Source: Pseudorasbora parva (Eukaryota > Chordata > Actinopteri > Cypriniformes > Gobionidae). From it: DNA of 64,000 nucleotides. The notes beneath the pieces were generated by a model. The model was not told the DNA's origin. It ran no database searches and worked only from the letters and a program-made list of their open reading frames with translations. The stretch's first letter is position 1, and every line of letters starts with the position of its first letter. This document shows positions 1 to 13,456 of the stretch, in pieces. Where the stretch lies: the NCBI RefSeq assembly GCF_024679245.1, contig NC_090178.1, positions 23,840,703 to 23,904,702 of the forward strand, read 5' to 3'. A program made the translations under genes and the position numbers.

Positions 1-467
1 CAATAGTGTTCATCAGTAGTTGATGGTATGTTGAAATGTTGGATTTGGCAAAATGTTTTCCTCTATGTAGTGTTATGTCAACTAGTGAATACAGTTTTGT
101 CCTGCTAACATGTGTGGAAGTATACCCTCTGGTCCTCTTTTGTCAAAAATTTTACGTTTTGAAATTTAAAATTGTTTTGAGTTAGCGGAATGGGACGACA
201 CTTGGTGACTTTTGTTGCATGTGAACACAAAAAAATCAAGGAGGTGATTCGGATACGTTAAATGGTCGTAAAAAAATAGTCACACTTGTCTCCTTCGCGG
301 TCAAAAATGACCGCCATAAGAAATACGCAAAAACACAAAAATTCAGAGAATCTTTTGGTGATACAAACCACGAATCAGCCATGAACAAGAAAAAAGTGTA
401 TAGCAATGTAGGGGTGACACTCTAAAATATCAAGAGTGCAAAATAGATACAACCCCCGCCCGCCCCC

Positions 468-469
<2 letters not shown>

Positions 470-531
<62 letters not shown>
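470..531. repeat. (TA)n microsatellite
   Basis: About 30 uninterrupted TA units follow a C-rich stretch. Near-identical phrases lie on both sides: 'acactctaaaatatcaag' before and 'acactctaaaacatcaag' after. The tract therefore sits between two copies of a short duplicated segment. Confidence 0.95.
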
Positions 532-534
<3 letters not shown>

Positions 535-1133
535 TAGTGTGACTATAACACAGAGCACATTTTTGCAATTGTGTGAAACAAAAACAATAATTCAGCCACA
601 ATGCAACGTTACACTCTAAAACATCAAGGGTTCAAAAAGACACACACACATGTAAACACACTCAGAGACACACACACAAACCACAATAATATACACACAT
701 ACAAATGAACTGATATGGCTGTTATTAATGTGGTAAAATTGAGTCAAAAGTTTCACATAAGAGGTTAAAGTCAGATCTATCAGATCTGATCTAAAATCTG
801 TCTTATGCGGTGATAAAACATATCTGATAATTTTTGTTACATTTTTATTGAATTTTATTGCTGTTATATGTTCAAAATGTTCTCCTCTGTGCTCAGGTTT
901 GAATGTAGTAAAATTAATGCAAAAACTGACATTCAAATCAACATAATTTTTTTTAAACCAATCTAAACTTTGACAAAAAGTAGTCTTTGATAATGTCTAA
1001 GTATAAATCCACAACTTAAAAAAATAAGTATTTGTCTAAAAACACCAAAGAATTTATAAGCCACTTTATAGAGAGTTATATAGGAACCTAGTGGTCATAA
1101 CAGGGCATTACATTTGTTTTTCTTTTTTTACTG

Positions 1134-1146
1134 CCACCAGGGGGCA
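1134..1146 (+). promoter_or_regulatory. CTCF-like binding motif
   Basis: CCACCAGGGGGCA matches every position of the CTCF core consensus CCASYAGRKGGCR. It lies about 3.4 kb upstream of the first FXYD gene. Vertebrate CTCF marks insulators and loop anchors. Only the motif is visible, and chance or repeat-borne copies are common. Confidence 0.4.
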
Positions 1147-3080
1147 ATAACTACCTTCAAGAAAATTTATTTTGAATGCCCTGTCTCTATTTATATTCTA
1201 AGTTACATTTTAAGGCTTCGGTCTAGTTAAAACAAGTGTGTTACAACTAGCCCATGGTTAGGTTGTGCCCCGCTCGCCAAAGAAAAGGGATCATGATTTT
1301 TCGGTATAGTGAGTGTATATTTGTCAGGCGAAATCAAACAATATTTCACACATTAAATAATGAGACAATGCAGGTGAGTAAATGGCAGATAAAGAGTTAC
1401 TAGAGTGACAGCTGGTGCACCAAAAAAAAAAAAAAAACTTGTTGGTCTAACTTAATAAAATTGACACCTATTTCCTCAGTTGAACTGATTTATCTGTACT
1501 TAAACTGGTTTAAATGCACTGAGCAAAGTTTTATCCAAAGTGAATGAGATCACAACTGTTTCATTTGACTCATTCTGTGAATGTATCCTGAACATAATTC
1601 ACTCTTGTTGAGCCAACCAGTGCTGTTACTGTTCAGACTGGTGCCCTTGTGCAGATTTGTGCAAGTTTTCTGTGTTTTTAAGAAAATGGAAAGACCTGTT
1701 AGAGTTTAAGTGTTTAATGTTTAGTTATTTTGAACATTTAAAAGTTTGAAAGTTACCAATGTGGTGAAGAATTGAGCTTGTGGTTGAGTTGTGAGTAGAT
1801 GTCGTGCACACACATATGTTGATGAGCGTTTAAATGAGAGGGGTAGAAGTGATGATGCCCATATCTAGACTGTGTAAATTATGTGCTGACACCCACTAAA
1901 TGTATTTCTATAAAAACTGATAACCAATACAACACTCACTCACGTGCCATGTGTAAGATTTGTAGCAGGCAAGTAATGATCTAGTAAAAAATCTTCTCAA
2001 CACTGGCATTAGAACAGCTCATTGAGAACATTATATACTTATGTCCTGTAGCCACCCACAGCCTAACCACAAGGTCTACACTGAATGATAATGGTAACCT
2101 CAAATGACAAACTTTTAAATGTCAAATATACTGGTGATCGAACATGAAACATTTCTTTCCCTTTACTAAAAAACCATCAACACACAAAACAGCACTTAAT
2201 TTCCACATTTACTCTCCTGGTCCATTCTTTCTCAAAGGATTTCCCTGGTTAAATAAGGGTTAAATAAAAATAAATAAATTAACTATGCAAAGCATGCTGG
2301 GAACTAGAAATCCACTGCCCAGTTTCAGTCAATGCAACAGAAATTAATCATGGAGTCCCAACACAAAAGATTTGTTAACATAACATTTTACGAAGTTGAT
2401 TTAATTTAACATATTGAATATAAATGACAATTAAGTAAAAAACTAATGATTTTTTTTTTTTTTTTACTTTAAATAAACTGAGCAAACAGCTAGAATCATT
2501 TTAGTGTTTTCTTTCATGGGTTGCCGTTAGAGTGCGCATAGATCAGCACTTCGAATTCTGACCGGAAATAGTAAACCATCCGGGTATCTTTGGAATACTC
2601 TTTTCAACATCCTATGATTGGGACATACTAATTATGGTTTTGAATACTATTAAGTATGGATAGCAGCGAATTGGGATGCAGGGTGAGAGGTGTGTGATTT
2701 TGTTATACTGGTGATGAGGAACAGGTGCCTGTGATTAGAACTCATTAGAACCGGTGCCAGTGAGCGCAGTGTGGGTGTGACAGTGGAGCCAGGTGTATCT
2801 GTGACAATATTGGCACCATTTTGTTGTTTGCTTCTGGGATATGAGAGTGTTTGGGCCTGAAAATAGTGATGCGTGAAATTACACTTAAGCGGATATTGAA
2901 AAATGTTGGATCCCTCCAGTAGGAATGGCCATTGTGGCTACATGCAATTATGGGGAGTTAGGGCTTTTACCACAAGATTTGAACCCCCTCCCCAAAAAGA
3001 TACTCATAAACATTAGGTCAAACACAAAACAAACAGTAAGCGGTTGATGGGTTTTATGTAAGTATGATATGTGTATTGTG

Positions 3081-3862
3081 TACACACCAATCAGGCAAAA
3101 CATTATTATTAAATAAAACATTCCCAATATTGTATAGGTCCCCTTTTGCTGCCAAAACAGCCCTGACCTATTGAGGCATGGACACCACTAGAGCCCTGAA
3201 GGCGTGCTGTGGTATCTGGCACCAAGAAGTTAGCAGCAGATCAAGTCCTGTAAGCTGAGAGGTGGGGCCTCCATGGATTGGACTTGTTTGTTCAGCACAT
3301 CCCACAGATGCTCATTTGGACTCATTGTGCTCCTCAAACCATCCCTGAACCATTCGTTTTGTGTCAGGGTGCATAATCCTGCTGAAAGAGGCCACAGGTG
3401 GTATGTGTCAAAGTAACATCATCATCCTAAGGTTTCCCAGCAGAACATTGCCCAAAGCATCACACTGCCTCTGCCGGCTTGCCTTCTTCCCATAGTGCAT
3501 CCTGGTGCCATGTGTTCCATAGTGATGCTGCACGCAACCGGCTATCCACATGATGTAAAAGAAAACGTGATCCAGACCATCTTATTCCATTGCTCCGTGG
3601 TCCAGTTCTGATGCTCACATGGTCAACATGAGCACCTTGTCTGGCCTGCAGCTATGCAGCCCCATATGCAACAAATACACTGTGTATTCTGACACCTTTC
3701 TATCAGAACCAACTTCTTTAGCAATTTAAGCTATTACAGTGTATACAGTAGTTCATCTGTTTGATCAGACCAGGCGGGCCAGCCTTCGCTCCCCACGGGC
3801 ATCAATGAGCCTGTTGCTGGTTCACCACTGTTATTTCCTTGGACTACTTTTGATAGATACTA
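3081..3862 (-). mobile_element. Tc1/mariner transposon relic
   Basis: The minus strand carries recognisable segments of a fish Tc1-like transposase. The left end, near 'caccaatcaggcaaaacatt', matches the terminal repeat of that family. Frame breaks and internal deletions leave no long reading frame, and the right side stops in mid-gene near 3862. The product would have been a DDE transposase moving into TA sites; this copy is dead. Family assignment rests on remembered similarity of the nucleotide sequence. Confidence 0.75.
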
Positions 3863-3879
3863 TATCCTAAAAAATGGAT

Positions 3880-4130
3880 CAGAATTGCAGTATTGCTACT
3901 CCCAGTTCAGAGAAATAAAGTCAGAACTGTGTGAGAGAAACTCTCTAATCTGACTCTATTTCTCTCAATTAGGAGTAGTTACCGCACTTCTGAATTTAGC
4001 AATTGCGAGTTTATATCTCGCAATATGATATAACTACCCTACATAGCTAATATCTCATAATTCTGAGAGAAAGTCAGATTTGCTAGACATAAACTTGCAA
4101 TTGCTAGTAAAAAAGGTGCAATTATTTTTT
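3880..4130. repeat. Degenerate palindromic minisatellite
   Basis: Repeated units alternate 'gcaattgcgagtttatatctc' with variants of 'tctgactttatttctctc'. The core GCAATTGC is itself palindromic. A longer copy of the same motif lies at 48340-48745, more than 44 kb away. Confidence 0.7.
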
Positions 4131-4499
4131 TTAAGCTATGTGGTGGAAACATGAAACAACGCATTACGAGGGCACATGAATTTAAAAAAATTGCCCGGAT
4201 AAACCATTCATATGCAATATTCCATTTAAAAACAACAACAAGAACTAAATTTTGATTTCATGGTCACTTTAAGAACATTCTAAATGTCTGTTTAACACAT
4301 GACATGCGTTATTGAAAACATTGCATGTGCAAAACCCCCTCAATAGCCTACATCTCCCAGACGTCTTTTGTGATGGTTACACGAGGCAACCCTCAAGCGA
4401 TTGAACTCTAAATTTATCCTATGGAGAATCCTTTAAGGGTCGATCCCTTGACTGCCCCAACCTCTTATAGGTCAGAGGTCTATGGTATGAAGCAATTAT

Positions 4500-4823
4500 G
4501 ACTCCGTGAGAGTTGGGGAGGAGTCTGGCTCCGCTACACAGGCGCGCGTTCGAACATCACTAAATATTTACATGTAACGTTGATGTCCACAACTAGGACT
4601 ACGGGCAGCTCACGGTTTAAGAAATAGCTTAAGAAATAGAAGAAATAACTACAATCTTGAAGAAGAAGAAATTCGAGTTTTGATAGATATTAGAAATCAC
4701 CGTCTATCATTCTATAGACATTTTACCGATACTTTCGTCGAGTGATTGCTTTTTAATTTGCCTCAAGGATTCGTTAAAACAGGATTTTTTTTTCCCCCTC
4801 TCGTGTTGATCAGTGACGAGCTG
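4500..4823 (+). promoter_or_regulatory. Candidate promoter and non-coding first exon of the first FXYD gene
   Basis: The first coding exon opens with a splice acceptor (cag at 5990-5992) only five bases before the ATG, so a 5' non-coding exon is required. A good donor, CTG|GTAAGA, ends at 4823. The region before it includes a CpG-containing patch (near 4530-4560, GGCGCGCG). The transcription start cannot be fixed from sequence alone. Confidence 0.4.
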
Positions 4824-5997
4824 GTAAGACTTTCACGCGCTGTGCATTTAAAAAATAGTTTATTCCAATATTACTGCTGTTAGTATTTCTTGCATAACTA
4901 ACGTTACCACATGGTTCTTTGTAAATGCTTTTTTTTTGCAAGTGTGAGTTGTTGTTCTGTTGCACGATATTGTAATACGTAGGCTACAAAAACAGGTGAT
5001 TATAAAATAATCTACACGCAGCCTTGCATCTTAGATTTGGTGTTTGCTTTTTCTTTGTTTAACATTCACAAGAATGCAGACTTGATTAAGTCGGCAGCTG
5101 GAGCACGTGACCATCTATATCACATTACCGCTCCTTGAGAGTTGTTTTGCAGACCACGTTGTAAATCACTCCCTCCGAAGACGTTTTACTGTGCTATAGG
5201 ATAAGTTTGCCTATGTTAATAGAGAGAACGCTTTCCTGCGACCACCAAACAATTCAGTAAAACCCCACGGATGGGTTAAATGGGGGATGGGGGGGTTCTG
5301 TGCTTTGGTGTCAGAATTGTAAAGAGCACTATTCTTTCCTCCTCCTCTATATTTATCCTGTGGTGCAATAAGTAGGCTACATTACTGGTCTTTCTGTACA
5401 CATAAATTTGGTTTAATGTTCAGAGACCACATAAAGTCTCAGATTTTGCTTCTCAAACAGTGTATTTTGAGTTTAATGGGTTTTGAGATTGGCATGTTTT
5501 GGAGTTATAGCTGAAACAAACTTAGCCTATGTCTATAAGCCACTTACCAAATGTCATCCGAAATGCCACACCCGACAGGCATGCTTCTTTGGGCTCCTTA
5601 TACCACCGTTTTTAGGTGGTCCTCCAAAAATAGAGCCCTTTTGCCATTCTTAGCAACAGGCGACAAACATGCTGGGAACTGATCTTTTTTGTGCATTTTC
5701 AGCTTCTAGACGAGTGAGTGTCCTAAAGGCTCCATTGAGACATCTGTTGTTTAATCGTAATATGAAAGAAAACGCTTGTCACTTGTCCAACAAGCAGTCA
5801 ACTGCCAGGCTTCATGCCCGAAGTCATTCGTTAAATGGTCAAATTAAATACACGTTTACACGTTTCAAGTAGCCATGAGTGAAGTGAGACTTTAGTTTTT
5901 AAAGCTTCCCACAAGAACTGAAGTATGTGTGTGAAATTTTGCAGGAATTCAAGACAGCCCAGTCTCTCACACTTATTTGCTTTTTTTTCCAGACAAG

Positions 5998-6973
5998 ATG
6001 GAACTTTGTGTTGCTGCAGTGTTTTTGTCCTACTTCGCTCCAGCTCTGGGTGAGTGCTGTTGCTTTTGTTATTTATTTAATTTTTTGAATGGGCTAACAG
6101 ACACCTTCTCTACTTTACTAGTGTTTTTATTTAAACTAGAAGTCTTCCTAAAAAAACGTTAAAGAATGTAATTGGACAGAACAATATATTAAATGTATGT
6201 ACCGTTGTCCTGCATGGACTTTCCTTTAGAGATTAACAGTATGTGTGTATGTTATGCAGGATCAGCTTTTGGCAGGGAAATGCCAGGTAAGTGTGTAGAC
6301 TAGAGGGTTAGTGACGCACTGCGATGTGAGTGATTAAAGTTGAATTTCAAGTTTTTCTGTGCTTCTGTCTGATGCTGATTTGTATCAAGGCGTTTTCTGT
6401 TTATTTTTGTTTAATAAAACCTAACTGCAGCAGTTGCACTTGTCTGTTTTTCTGCTGCTGGAGCAGTTTGTGCAGTTTTGGCTTTACACTTTTTTTGGCA
6501 CGTTTCTCAAACGGTTCCACCGTGTCTTGTTTCTGCTTATTACACCTTTCCCCGAAGGGTTTTTCTGAAAAGCTCATGAAGTAACACTACTCTCGCACCA
6601 CAAGGCTACTTTTTCCCGTGTGCCAATGCTGTTCATGTTGTATCTAACCTTGGGTATGTGCCGTTCTGCTACTCCATCCAGTTTCAACAAGATGAGACCT
6701 CTTAAGATTCATTGACCTTGGACAATTTTAAATATTGCAGTTGGAATGTTTTCTGTTGAGATTTGTCCACTTTTAAAGCTAATCCTTTGGATTTATGGGA
6801 GAATTGCTGCATTCTCAGACACTTATTTTATGCTGCTGCTAAAACAAATGTTTGAAGACGGCACCTTTTAAGTCAGACTGGCCAGTTTACACTCATGTAT
6901 AAATACAGCACGCATAATCATGCATGCAATAGATTTTGTACAAAGCTTTGCATCAATGCTTTGTCCATTGTTT

Positions 6974-7061
<88 letters not shown>

Positions 7062-10000
7062 ATTATGGATAACCAAAGTCTTACTCAGACCATTCATAAT
7101 GTTTAATGGGAGATTTGGAGCGATGCCTTCAACATTTTTTGTTTACAGAGAGCAGCTTCTCTGAAAAGACTCTTTAAAAACATCTAGCTCTATTATTGTT
7201 CCACTGGTAAATTTGTGACCTAAATATATAATTCTAGTAAGTCTTTTGAGAAGAACTTGATAAACATGTCAAAATATTAGAGAACTGTTTCATTCTATAG
7301 GGAACTTTTGTTTGTTTGTTTCATTGATGGTGAAGGATATAGCAACTTATATTTTCAGATATTAGTGCTTTAAAATAGTTCAACTTTTTAAAAATATTTT
7401 TTTTAATCTGCCATAATAAAATGAAGCGATTCAGGTTGGCTGTCCTAGTGTGAGCATTTCTCTTGTCTTCCATGCTTGTTCAACTGCTTTTTGAAGATAA
7501 TGCCATATTTGAACTGTTTCTGTTACGTGTCTGTGTCCGTCCAAACTCCGTCCATCTTTACTGTTGAAATATATGTGCAACCATAGTGTTACAACTGTAT
7601 TCAGAGCTAGGTACTAGATTACTTACAAATTGTAATCGGCTACTGATTACAAATTGTAGTTAGTGACACAATTCATTGCATTACATTTTTAAGATAAAAT
7701 AATTTGATTACTTTTGGATTACTTTTAGATTACTTTTGACCTTTCTTGTTTATCACATTGATTTAAGTCGAATAATCTTGTACCCTATTGATATAAAAGT
7801 GCAAAGAGAAAGTAATTTATTCCGTTCTTTATCAACAACATGAAGTGCATAAAATATTACATTTATATCAGGGTTTCCCAATAAAAGTTTAAAACAATAA
7901 AAATACCTTTTTACGTTACATTTTTCTTTTAATTGTTTGTCTCCATTAAAGGGGTACTTAAGCGCTGGGAAGATGAATTTGTATTTAAACTGGGTCATTA
8001 ATGTAGTAGAAATGTGAAATTATTTTTGAATTTGGTGCTTTCTAGACTGAGAAAAGACAGAAAATGTATTTTTGTCTCATGGGGATGAAAGACTACAATT
8101 CCCAGAGTGCTTTGCTGCCCTCAGTGCCCTGTGAGTAAAATAAAATAATAAAAATTAAAATAATTAAATAATCATAAAATGCATAAATCTCTCATCTCAG
8201 GGGGATATGAGAGGGGGAGCACGATCATTCGAATATACTCCAGGGTTTCTACTGATACAAAGCCATATGCTAATCACTGAAGTAACCCTTTAACTGACAT
8301 CAGAGAACCAAACTTATTTTATTTTTATTTTTTTATTGACCTACCTTACCAATTAAAATCTCAATTATAAATACTTTACTAGTGATGCTTCAAGTAAATT
8401 ATATTAGGGCAAATAAATTTCAGCTGACAAACAAGTCGGAGAATCTCTGAATTGCATGTAAATATGAAATTATGTGAATATGGGCATTTTAATGTGTCTG
8501 AGACAATAGCTTCTTGAAGACAATAACTCACTGAAGGTGATAATTCAAATAATAATTACTGTGTTAATCAGGAGTTGGTTAGATATGCAATGTTGAGAGA
8601 ACACTTGTTAAAAGTAAAAGGATTTGTGTAAATCCAGTGATCAAATGCTGTGGGTCTCAGTTTTCAGTGATAGTCACATGAACAGAGACTGGTCTGTGCA
8701 ATTCCACAATCCGACCTTCTGAATGTATACAAACAGTGGGCCTTTTTTAGAAAGGAAAATTTAAAAGATAAATTAGTAGTAGGGTGAATCAAGGAATTCT
8801 GAATATTTGACTGCCATTGTGAAATAACATACAATCATGTAATCAATGAGGTAATACTAGTCTGAATATGAGTATTTTAAAATGTAATATAATCTAATTA
8901 CAAGTACTTAATTTTTAGTACATAATCTAGATTACATGCCCAGCTCTGACTGTAGTGCACTGGAATGTTTAGCTGCCAGTTTTATATAAAGCAGTTTTAG
9001 AATCCCCAAATAGATTTTCCCTTTGAAAGCTCTTAGAATAAGAACATAATCTAAATGTTTTATTTGTAATAGTCTCAGGCATAAACTACACTTTTGCTTG
9101 GTTAGATTTTAATTGAATCTTATTTTCTCCCTCAGCTTCCAAAATGGATGAAGTTTCCGGTAAGTATTTTATAGTCTACAATCAATTTTACATTTTAACT
9201 GAACGTCTTAATGGCTTATTAACATTGTTTTTTAGCCAGGCTGGGTCAGGTTAAAGTATAGCATGCCTTGAAACTGTGTGTGTTTGACACTATACGCTTT
9301 TAGTTCACAGTTGGTGTGCGAAAATTATGGAGTCACCAGTCAGAAAGCTTTTATTCTCTACAGTAAATTCCATACAGTATCAAATTGTCCATAGCCTTCT
9401 GATATTTGGGAAATGGCTTGCAGATACGTAGAGAATATTATAAATTAGATTTTACTTTTTATGTTTTGGGTCTAGTTTGCTGTCATTGTCATTAAATTCT
9501 CCTAATATTTTACATTTTAATTGCTACAGTATCTGATTTTTCCCCCTACAGCTTTACAGAGTTTTGACACTAGACATTTTCATTTTTTTTCTCCCACCAG
9601 AGTACGACAAGCCATTTCATTATGGTGAGTATAGATGGATTTTAGCTGCTTAGCCAGTGTACATACTTACATGGATTAAGGAAATCTCTTGGTTGACTTC
9701 ATAAAGCTGATAGGGAAAAATGCTAGTACTCAATGAGGCATTTTTGTTTATCAAAGTATTGTGAATGCACAGTCATTTTATTATGGGAGTAACTGATTTT
9801 TCCCATAGTCTGCTGAGTATTGTTGTATTAGCAAGGGCTTTTGGGGCCAAAGTGCATCACCCTTCTCAGGAAACATCTGGGAAGTCAGAAATATTTGCGT
9901 TTCCCCTTCTGTTTTTCCAAAGTCGATGGAAAATACTCACCCCAGGACTAATCTTCTGTAACGCACATTAATCAGAATCTGATATCTACCCCAGAATTTC

Positions 10001-13000
10001 CTTTTCATTGGATCCTTTCGTTGTTCATACTTCGATATTTAAATGATCTGTCCCATTTATAATAAAAAGAACAAAGAGCCATTCTTTAAAAGCAAACTAC
10101 TAAATACATTACATGTTAGTTTTTAAAAAGTGGTTCCAGACTGTTTTAGACAAGTCATTCTTCAGGTTTTTTTTTTATTATTATGCTCGGGAGATTTTAT
10201 TGTTTGTGCATATTGTTTGCCTTAACACTGGTGAGCAGGCCCAAGCGGAATCTGCAGATCTTTCTTCACATTTGCTGTGCTTATTTTAGGGGAAACTGTT
10301 GAATTTGGATTCATTTTTTTTGTTTAAAATTTGTTATATAAAGTGTTAGTCACATATTGGTAGTTGTAATTCTAAACGGAAATCCAAAATATGAATAAAC
10401 AAAGGGGTGGGGGGATGCATAGAACTCTGGGAATAGTTTGTTCCAATTCTACAGATGTTCTGCAGGCAGAGATTCTGTGTGCGCCTGCTACAAAAGGGCT
10501 GATTTCTGTGTGAATATTAACTTGTGTATTGTTTTGCCATAGCGCAACTTTTATGTATTTTAATCTCATGCGGAATGTTTCTTATTGAATTCATGTATCA
10601 TTTCACATTTTCTAAATGTAAACATGCATCATTTGTGCATTTGTACATGGTCTTTTGAATCCTCCTTCCAGATTATGAATCGCTAAGGATCGGTGGTATG
10701 ATCTTTGCTGTGATACTCTTCTTGATGGGGATCTTCCTCATTGTCAGTGAGTGCCAAATTATTTGTGTACTGGTCTGAGAACGAGTTATTTAAAAAAAAA
10801 TGTCATGTGAAGCATGGGGTTGGTGCAAATGTATTGCATTTCTTACAGATACATTACATCAAATAGATGATCCGTACGTATTATAGATAAAGAAACATTT
10901 GTAATTTTTGTTGATATTAGTCTAAAAAGGTGTATCTGTGCACACAGATAAACAAATATCGGTTACTAAGGGTAGACTGGTTGCAGGCCAGCATGTCTTT
11001 CATAACCTCTAAGTTTAAACCCCTCTACGATACCCAACACCGCACCGTTACTTATGGTGTTCCTTCAGTGCAGAGACAACCCAGTCTAACCCCTGACACT
11101 CTTACTCTGAAACCCCCAACAGCCCACATAAATTACTAAGTAGAAGCTGACTGTCACAGACATGAGAGTTGTTTATAAGGACAGTAATCTGGTTGTGTAC
11201 CAATGTGAAATTCATCTGTTACAGCAGCATGTTACAGGAAAATATTATGTGCAAATTGTATGTTCTAATAAACCACCATTGGTTTGGCTCTGACTTCTGA
11301 TTTGTATGCTATAGGTCGGAAATGCCGCTGCAAAGGGAAGAAGTCAAAGTAAGTAGCAAAGAAAACGAATTACACCAGAATCTTAAGGCCACAGTCACAT
11401 TTATCATTGTTCAGACAATTTTTGCGGGGAAAAAAAGATTTATTTGATGGCCAGATCAAAAAAAATTGGGTTCTTTGCAATAAATATTACAGTTCTAAAC
11501 GATTTGTTTTTTTTTTTTTGTTCCACTATATTACTGATATTTACAATAATGTATTAAATTTGATAGGTGTGTCTCACATTAGCCCCTTTCACACTGCGAT
11601 TCCGGCAGATACAAGGATAATGCGGCCCGGCATTTGTTCCCGGGCCGCTAGATTTGGTCCATTCACACTGCCAGCGAAATACCAAAATATGTGCGCTTTC
11701 ACACACAACCTGTAACGGTCCCAGATCAAGTTGTCACGTGACATCCGAATGTGACGTATAATGACGAGCGGATAGTAAGGAGCTCCGTGGTCTCGACTTG
11801 TGTCCAATCTTATCCAATCCTAGCCGTGGGCGTTTACTTCCAAGTCTCCAGTGCAGCACGCCCATCAAAACCCAGCGTTCAGGAGAGAGCCTCAAAACCA
11901 GTGTAGAAAATAGCATATTATTAGTTATGATGTTTTTGAATGTAAAAACCACACAAACATCGTTGGTTGACCTCAAACCACAGTATAAAAAGAATTAAAA
12001 AAGCCAGTTCATGACACATTTAACAACAGAACTTGCAAACATTTTAGGTTAATGATGCTTTTTGGGAAATGCACCACTTGTTGGTAGTTCTTATTTTCCC
12101 CATTGAACAACACAAAGGAAATTGCTTTTATACTGATTTCTGTGTGAGCTGTGCTTCATATATTACTTCACTATTGACAAGACAGTGGACCCTTTTCGTC
12201 ACCAAAATTTTGCTAATGTGACCACATCTTTAAAGTCAGCATAAAACAAGTTGAAATAGTCTCTTCTTCCTCCCTATTGTGACACGTCAGAATGAAACAG
12301 CTTTTCGAAAGAGATGTGTGGTGGGGGGGGGACTTGATTTTGTCTATCAGGAGTTGATGGGATTGGTGTAGTTTGCTATTGCTTGTGCTGTCATTGGGTG
12401 TGTTTACATGCACGCCAGTAAACTGATAACTCAAAAAATCAGCTTATTGAAATTATCGGTTTTCCCTGTTTACATGCACACTAGTAAACTGACAATGCAA
12501 GTAACCCATGTTAAGATGACTTTATTAATAAACCGGGTTATTTCCATGTAGTGACGTCAAAAATAATAATGTCCGACAGCAGGTTAATGCTTTTACATGT
12601 AGCACAAAAGTGAGGTAAGAGGCAAAAAACGACCTGTTCCGACCGGTTTATGCTTACGCCGTTTATGACCTTACTCCGATAAAAGAAAGCGGGTTACCGT
12701 GTTTACATGACATGTTCATTGTCAGCTTATTAGGCATAATCAGCTTCGTTAGTTCACCTAAAAATGAAAAAAATCACCCATTTCATTAATTACTCAACCC
12801 CGTAACAACTTTGTTCATCTTCAGAACACAAATGAAGATATTTTTGTTGAAAGCTGATGGCTGAGAAAGGCTTCAGATAGGCCTCCATTGGCATCCCGTA
12901 TATTTCCACTGACCCATAAAGGCACTAAAGCCGACATTACAAAGTCCATCTCACTACAGTGGCTGTACAATAATTTTACGAAGCGACGAGAATTAGTTTT

Positions 13001-13456
13001 TGTGCGCAAAAAAAAATCTAAATAATGACTTAATCCGTTATTGTCTTCCTTGTAGGTCTCTGACGTGATCTTACCTAAAACTCACGCGATAGCAGCGCTC
13101 CTCCTCTTCCGAGTCATGTATTGAACGGTGGAGCTGCGTCATATTCTCGCGCATGCGTTGAGTTCACGTCAATAACTTAGTGGATAAAGTCGTTATTTTG
13201 ATTTTTGATTTTTCAACAATGCTTTTGAAAACTGCAGCCCAGATCAATTATTAGATATTTAAATATAATTTCCATTTATTTCTCTCCTGTACAGAAAAAA
13301 TATTTTAACTTGTCACTTGTCTTTCTATCTGTTTACAGGCCAGTGGGACTTGACACAGAGGCAGCCAGAGGTCAGTATGTTCAGTTTTATTTTGATTCAT
13401 GATACTTAAAAAGAAACGGATATTCACTGTATTTTTTTAATGCAGGTGCAAAATAA
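5998..13456 (+). CDS. FXYD-domain ion-transport regulator (FXYD6/FXYD1-like)
   Basis: FXYD proteins are single-span membrane subunits that tune Na,K-ATPase affinity and turnover. Coding exons: 5998-6049, 6260-6286, 9136-9159, 9601-9624, 10672-10746, 11315-11348, 13339-13370 and 13446-13456. All have consensus GT-AG borders and keep frame, giving 92 residues. A signal peptide covers about residues 1-18 (MELCVAAVFLSYFAPALG). A short ectodomain leads to the signature PFHYD (F-x-Y-D), then DYESLRIGG and a transmembrane segment ending LIVS. A basic juxtamembrane run, RKCRCKGKKSK, follows, with a short tail ending GAK. The invariant GG and the Ser before the basic run are present. PFHYDY and LRIGG favour FXYD6, but the tail does not resemble mammalian FXYD6, and synteny with FXYD7 would suggest FXYD1, 3 or 5. 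Family is certain; orthology is open. Confidence 0.92.
6975..7059. repeat. (GA)n microsatellite
   Basis: About 42 AG units lie in an intron of the first FXYD gene. The Arg-Glu reading frame across it is an artefact of the repeat. Confidence 0.95.
7602..8948. mobile_element. hAT-type DNA transposon, non-autonomous
   Basis: The left end reads CAGAGCTAGG followed by repeated 'tagattac' words. The right end is the inverted counterpart, ending CCCAGCTCTG. Flanking 8-bp sequences actgtatt (7594-7601) and actgtagt (8949-8956) differ at one base and fit the 8-bp target duplication of hAT elements. There is no transposase reading frame. It lies in an intron of the first FXYD gene. Confidence 0.8.
11575..12000. 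mobile_element. Probable interspersed DNA repeat
   Basis: The GC-rich stretch starting 'gcccctttcacactgcgatt' contrasts with the AT-rich intron around it and resembles a common cyprinid repeat. The short overlapping reading frames on both strands lack any recognised domain. The 3' boundary is uncertain. Confidence 0.4.
12405..13200. mobile_element. Two abutting DNA-transposon fragments
   Basis: 12405-12740 has the repeated phrase 'tgtttacatgcac' and its variants near both ends, typical of a fish MITE. From 12755 the sequence changes to the 'ttcacctaaaaatgaaaa...tcattaattactcaacc' family, whose other copies in this window include 22784-24400 and 47230-47744. No coding capacity is seen. Both lie in the long intron before the last two coding exons of the first FXYD gene. 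Confidence 0.6.

Larger units (their letters stand above)
1..4499. other. Intergenic, repeat-rich DNA
   Basis: I see no supportable coding exon here. The stretch holds an AT microsatellite at 470-531, CA-rich tracts near 640-700, a CTCF-like motif at 1134-1146, a Tc1/mariner relic at about 3081-3862 and a degenerate repeat built on the core GCAATTGCGAG at about 3880-4130. The 106-residue minus-strand reading frame at 616-936 is low-complexity and covers the CA tract, so it is not called a gene. Confidence 0.6.
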
